From positions 11,969,892 through 12,033,891 of the forward strand of contig JASKMD010000006.1 in NCBI GenBank assembly GCA_030144725.1: a stretch of DNA of 64,000 nucleotides, read 5' to 3'. The position numbers were made by a program, and so were the translations under genes. The notes under the pieces are model-generated. The model did no database searches. It was not told where the DNA came from and was given only the letters and a program-made list of their open reading frames with translations. Shown here piece by piece: positions 58,019-64,000 of the stretch. Source of the DNA: Haematococcus lacustris (taxonomy: Eukaryota; Chlorophyta; Chlorophyceae; Chlamydomonadales; Haematococcaceae). Each line of letters starts with the position of its first letter. Positions within the stretch are counted from its first letter, which is position 1.

Positions 58019-58289
58019 ACTGCCGCGCTTAGGTCGTACGGGGAGCACAGACCGACGCCCACCACCGTCAACAGCGCTGCTGGCACGAACCTCCCCTCTT
58101 GATGATGATAACTGATACCAAACTTTGTCAGTTCAAACCTCGTTCCCGGATGCTCCGACTTGCTTATCCATGCATGCTGGCCGGTAGTGGCGGGGCGGTA
58201 CAGGCATTGCCACATCTCATACTGTGCAGGCTGTACAATGTAGCTTGAAGGTGACGGTGCTGCCACTAACAGCCGCAGAAAATCATGGC

Positions 58290-58500
58290 GCCGTAAGAAA
58301 CATCCAACAGTAAGCAGTAAGCTCTGTTTAAGTCTGGCTCCGTTATAGCTATTGTTCGCTTGAGGGCAAAGGGTACCAGCAGGGCTGCAAGTCGCTGACC
58401 AGTTGGTCGCCGGTGGCACCGGGCAGCGGAGTTGAACCAAACTTCCCTTATGAACACCCTGCAGACTGCAGCCCCCTCGACCATCACTAGGGCCTCCATT
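58290..58500. repeat. Dispersed repeat, copy 1
   Basis: GAGGGCAAAGGGTACCAGCA and the following GGTGGCACCGGGCAGCGGAG recur at 59690-59840 with few changes. Both copies sit beside Fanzor or cyclase debris. Confidence 0.7.
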
Positions 58501-58965
58501 GAATCGAACCACTAGAGATCGCTAGGGACCACTAGGGACCGTTCAGAACAATATTATGGGGCTGTGTGAAGTTATGTTACATGCATATGGCACGGTCGCC
58601 TACCACCTACACTATTTCCTGACCCCTGTGACAGGGTCATCATCTAGAGCTGGCATGACAAACTCATTGCACTCATTGTAAGCTGAGAACAGCTCAAAGG
58701 GGGGCACACACATTGTGCCACAGAAGGCTGCTGCTGCTGTTGGGCCTTGGGTGGCCGGTCCCGCAGCCGTTTGTACCCCAGCCCTGGGTACTACTTGCCC
58801 TTGGCTGGCAGATCTGCCTGGTTTAGCCACCAGCATAGCTCCAGCGGGCGCCACCTGCTCTCCCAATTGCGTTGCATGTTGTTGCAGTCTTGCCCTGGGC
58901 CTTTCCTTTGCCCTTGGTTGGCTCGGTGGGCTCAGCTATGGTGCGCTTGCTGACTGCATCCCGGG
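58472..58965 (-). pseudogene. Fanzor (subfamily A) 3' remnant
   Basis: The minus strand retains AEPTEPTKGKGKAQGK, then a deletion across the RuvC-III motif, then KRLRDRPPKAQQQQQ, the conserved hairpin near 58627 and the end sequence with repeated GGGACCACTAG. Frames are broken. Confidence 0.75.
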
Positions 58966-59520
58966 CCTGTCAAGCAGCCTACTCATTGAATCGTGACTTA
59001 CGAGGAGAGGTGTTGGTGGAGATGGAGGTGCAGAGGCAGGGGCTGGGGAAGCCTATATAAAGAAGAAAGAAAGGTCAAGCCCTCGCCAATGGGTGTGAGT
59101 TGTGGGGAACTTGGCGCCTCCCTGCTGCATACCTCAGCAGCACCCTCCTGACCCCCCAGCAGCACCCTCCTGACCCTCCAGACCCCCTCACGAGGACCCC
59201 CTGTGTGTGTCCCACCTGCCACTCGCGTTGCATGGACAAGGGCTATGGGATGGCTCCGACCCTGCTTTCATACCAACTACCGTGCCTGCTACCATCCATT
59301 ACAACGGTGATGGCCCCAACCCTGCCCCAGCCCTGCTAGCCCCGGGGGGTGCTTCACTGCCGCTTGGGCTTCGTCATAGGCTGAGGCTGTCACACAAATA
59401 TGCAATGCTGTCAAATCCGGATCATCTTGTCAGCAATGTCACTAGCCATAACATATACAAGCCCATGACAATATGAAGCAGATTGAAGAGCCGCACTGTA
59501 CGAGTTATGTTTGTATCCCA
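58966..59520. other. No gene seen
   Basis: Contains CCTGACCC-type short repeats (59140-59190) and no exon-like frames. Confidence 0.4.
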
Positions 59521-59662
59521 GGCCTGCCCCATGGACACCCCGCCTCCTTCAGGTGTCAGCCTGCTGCTGTGGCCTGCTGAGCTGCAGCCCTGGTGCGCTG
59601 AGCCCCAGCCTGTCCGCTGCCTCCAGCTGAGCCCTGCCGGCGTGGGGCGCCAGGGCCACCTG
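59521..59662 (-). pseudogene. Duplicated fragment of the cyclase last exon
   Basis: Highly similar to 46570-46716, including the complement of the cyclase C-terminal codons (both share GTCAGCCTGCTGCTGTGGCC). It breaks off at CCATCCGACAG. It is a gene fragment about 13 kb from its source, same orientation. Confidence 0.8.
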
Positions 59663-59689
59663 CCATCCGACAGACAGCAGTAACTTACT

Positions 59690-59840
59690 GAGTAAGCTCT
59701 GGCTCCGCTATAGCTATTGTTCGACCGAGGGCAAAGGGTACCAGCAGGGCTGCAAGCTGCTGACGAGTTTGTCACCGGTGGCACCGGGCAGCGGAGCCTA
59801 GGCAAACTACTCTCCAGGCCCACACCCTGCAGCCTGCAGC
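59690..59840. repeat. Dispersed repeat, copy 2
   Basis: Second copy of the sequence at 58330-58470. Confidence 0.7.
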
Positions 59841-59970
59841 CCAGGCCTGTCAAGTAGCCTACAAAGTACATCGTAATTCATAAGGAGGGGTGCTTGATGG
59901 TATGGAGGTACAGAGGCAGGAGCTGGGGCTGGGGGGACCTAGGGAAGGGTTGTGAGCAGTGATGGGTAAT

Positions 59971-60034
59971 ACGTGTATCGATACAGGAAATACAAGAAAA
60001 TACAAGAGAAACGTGTATTTTTTGTATCGATACA
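59971..60034. repeat. GTATCGATAC-containing repeat
   Basis: The decamer GTATCGATAC (self-complementary) occurs twice in 50 bp, around AAATACAAG repeats. AT-rich against a GC-rich background. Confidence 0.5.
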
Positions 60035-61345
60035 ATACAGCGATGTCGCGGGAAAGGAGCAGCTAGGAGCAGTGCAGCCAGTCCCGCAGCCTGTTCTTGG
60101 TGTCTGGGCAGGACGGCGACGTCGGAAAGTCAGGGCCTTTCACGCGTCTGCGTGCGTGGGGTCAGGGTCAGGCACTACTTGCTGGTGCCTTTCACGCGTC
60201 TGCGTGCGTGGGCCCATAACCCTGTAGAGAGCGTAGGTACAGACGCGGCACTCAGTTTAGGGTGCCGAGGTCTGCCCCTCTAACTGCCTCAAGACAGACA
60301 GTCTCACTCTCTCACTCTGCAGCCCTGAGTGCTGTCAAACATGTCTCACACTCCCGGTGCTCAATATCTTTTGCACCAGGACATGTTCACAACATAACCT
60401 CCTCACCTCTCCACCCACCTATGCACCTCAAGGCAGACACCAAACTACCACGCCCGGTTGGCATGTTCACCCAACCTCCCTCAAATCAAAGGTCAGCTGC
60501 CGCGTGCAATTACAAACAGTTCGATTGCTGGCTAGGTTGCTACATTTGAGCAGCAACAGCAGCAGGAGCAGCAGCAGCCAACTGCGGCAGGGGCCTCACC
60601 AATAACTGAGGCCCGGCTCCAGGAGGTACTGGCGCAAACACTGACACAGGCATAGAGCATGGAGGACTATGAATTGCTGGCTGGCAGCTGTCAGCTGGCC
60701 ATTTGCCTCCCTGCTGCCTGCTGCTTGCTCAGCACCCGCCATTCACCCCTCCACAAGGCTCACTAGTGTATGTCCCACTTGCCCCCGACCCGCCTTGCAT
60801 GGACTAAGGCAACAGTGATGGCCCCGACCCTGCTTTCATACCAACTACCCCAGCTCGCCGCCCTAAGCTCTTCGCTTGATGACCTCCACGGGTCAGCCTG
60901 GTGCGGTACGGCCTGCTCCGCCCTGGTGCCTTATGCCCTAACCTCTTCAGCTCTTCGCCTCCCTAAGCTCTTCCACAGGTCGGCCTGGTGCAGTGTGGCC
61001 TGCTTAGCCTTGATGCGCTTGGCCTGCTCAGGCCAACCCCAGGCAAGCAGCCCCCTCAACTCACAGCCCTCTCGCCCTGCCGGGCTCCTTACAACCCTCG
61101 TGGCCCAATGAAGGCAGGTTGGACCCCTTGGGCATTAAGCTCAGGGCACAGTTCTGGGATCTGGGACTCTGGGAGGCCTCCTTGCAGCGCTTTCAGCGTG
61201 CTACTCGTTTCCCCCACCCCTGACGGCAGCAAACGGTCATGGGCACCAAGCAGACAGTCAGTCTGCACCAGTCACCCCTGCCGGCATCGAACAGTGAGTG
61301 GCAGCCTGGCCTCAGGCTGCTGGCCCTCTTCTCCTCCGCCACGCC
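60035..61345. other. No gene seen; short duplications
   Basis: CCTTTCACGCGTCTGCGTGC is repeated at 60136 and 60188. Other frames here (60770-61359) show no motif or splice logic. Confidence 0.4.
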
Positions 61346-63706
<2,361 letters not shown>

Positions 63707-64000
63707 CTGTTCAGCACCACACCAGCACACCCCTTACCCCGCGATGGAAACAGCAACAGCGACAGACACAGCGGCAGCAGCAACATCAACAGTGACAAAA
63801 AATGAAGAACCTGTAGCTGCCGCCGCCAGAACTCAGGTGGGGCATCACACTTTCACTAGCAACAGCAAGAGTGAAAGACTCATCATCATCATCATCATCA
63901 GCAACAGCAGCAGCAGCGGCTGTAACCCAGGTTGAGCATCAGGGCCCCGTGGCCTTGGGAGCACATGAGGTGGGAGTGGCCGGAGCTGCGCCTGGACCTC
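63707..64000. other. Upstream UBC intron or 5' region
   Basis: I could not find the N-terminal E2 exon. Short CAG and ATC runs (63880-63925) are present. Confidence 0.4.

Overview
The window looks like nuclear DNA of a GC-rich, intron-rich green alga of the Chlamydomonadales. Haematococcus is my best guess, from remembered similarity of the repeat family and not from a search. Coding stretches are short exons with consistent GT-AG (occasionally GC-AG) borders and matching phases. Introns are packed with simple repeats and transposon debris, so long uninterrupted reading frames here are mostly repeat artefacts. No prokaryotic features were seen.

Layout. 1-2342 (+): a hAT-like transposase gene cut by the window edge and broken by a frameshift. 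2343-7240: transposon debris, a coiled-coil ORF (4120-4850) and a 0.8 kb tandem duplication. 7617-8639 (+): a RING-finger protein. 9539-14003: a terminal-inverted-repeat element carrying a near-complete Fanzor (eukaryotic TnpB relative) gene with a 1.17 kb perfect pentanucleotide array in one intron. 14029-14838: a 5'-truncated LINE with a 14-bp target-site duplication. 15462-16845 (-): an ARL1-type small GTPase. 17508-18340: more Fanzor debris. 18770-43592 (+): a TRP-family cation channel of over 30 exons and about 1,900 residues, with huge repeat-filled introns. 43593-46257: an AT-richer repeat block with a large hairpin. 46600-58018 (-): a receptor-type class III nucleotide cyclase with an extracellular binding-protein-like region, one membrane span and two cyclase domains; its last exon is split by a 277-bp insertion. 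58300-61345: repeats and gene fragments. 61346-63706 (-): a Ubc6/UBE2J-type ubiquitin-conjugating enzyme lacking its N-terminus.

The host genes do not form an operon. Their functions (ion channel, cyclase, Golgi GTPase, two ubiquitin-pathway proteins) are ordinary. The unusual biology is the repeat layer. It includes a Fanzor family with one long copy and at least seven partial pieces in two sequence subfamilies, a catalytic-site substitution in the long copy, a conserved 3' region that could hold a guide RNA, and CTG tracts that abut 3' splice sites in two unrelated genes. Exon coordinates come from reading splice signals by eye; where phases did not close I say so.
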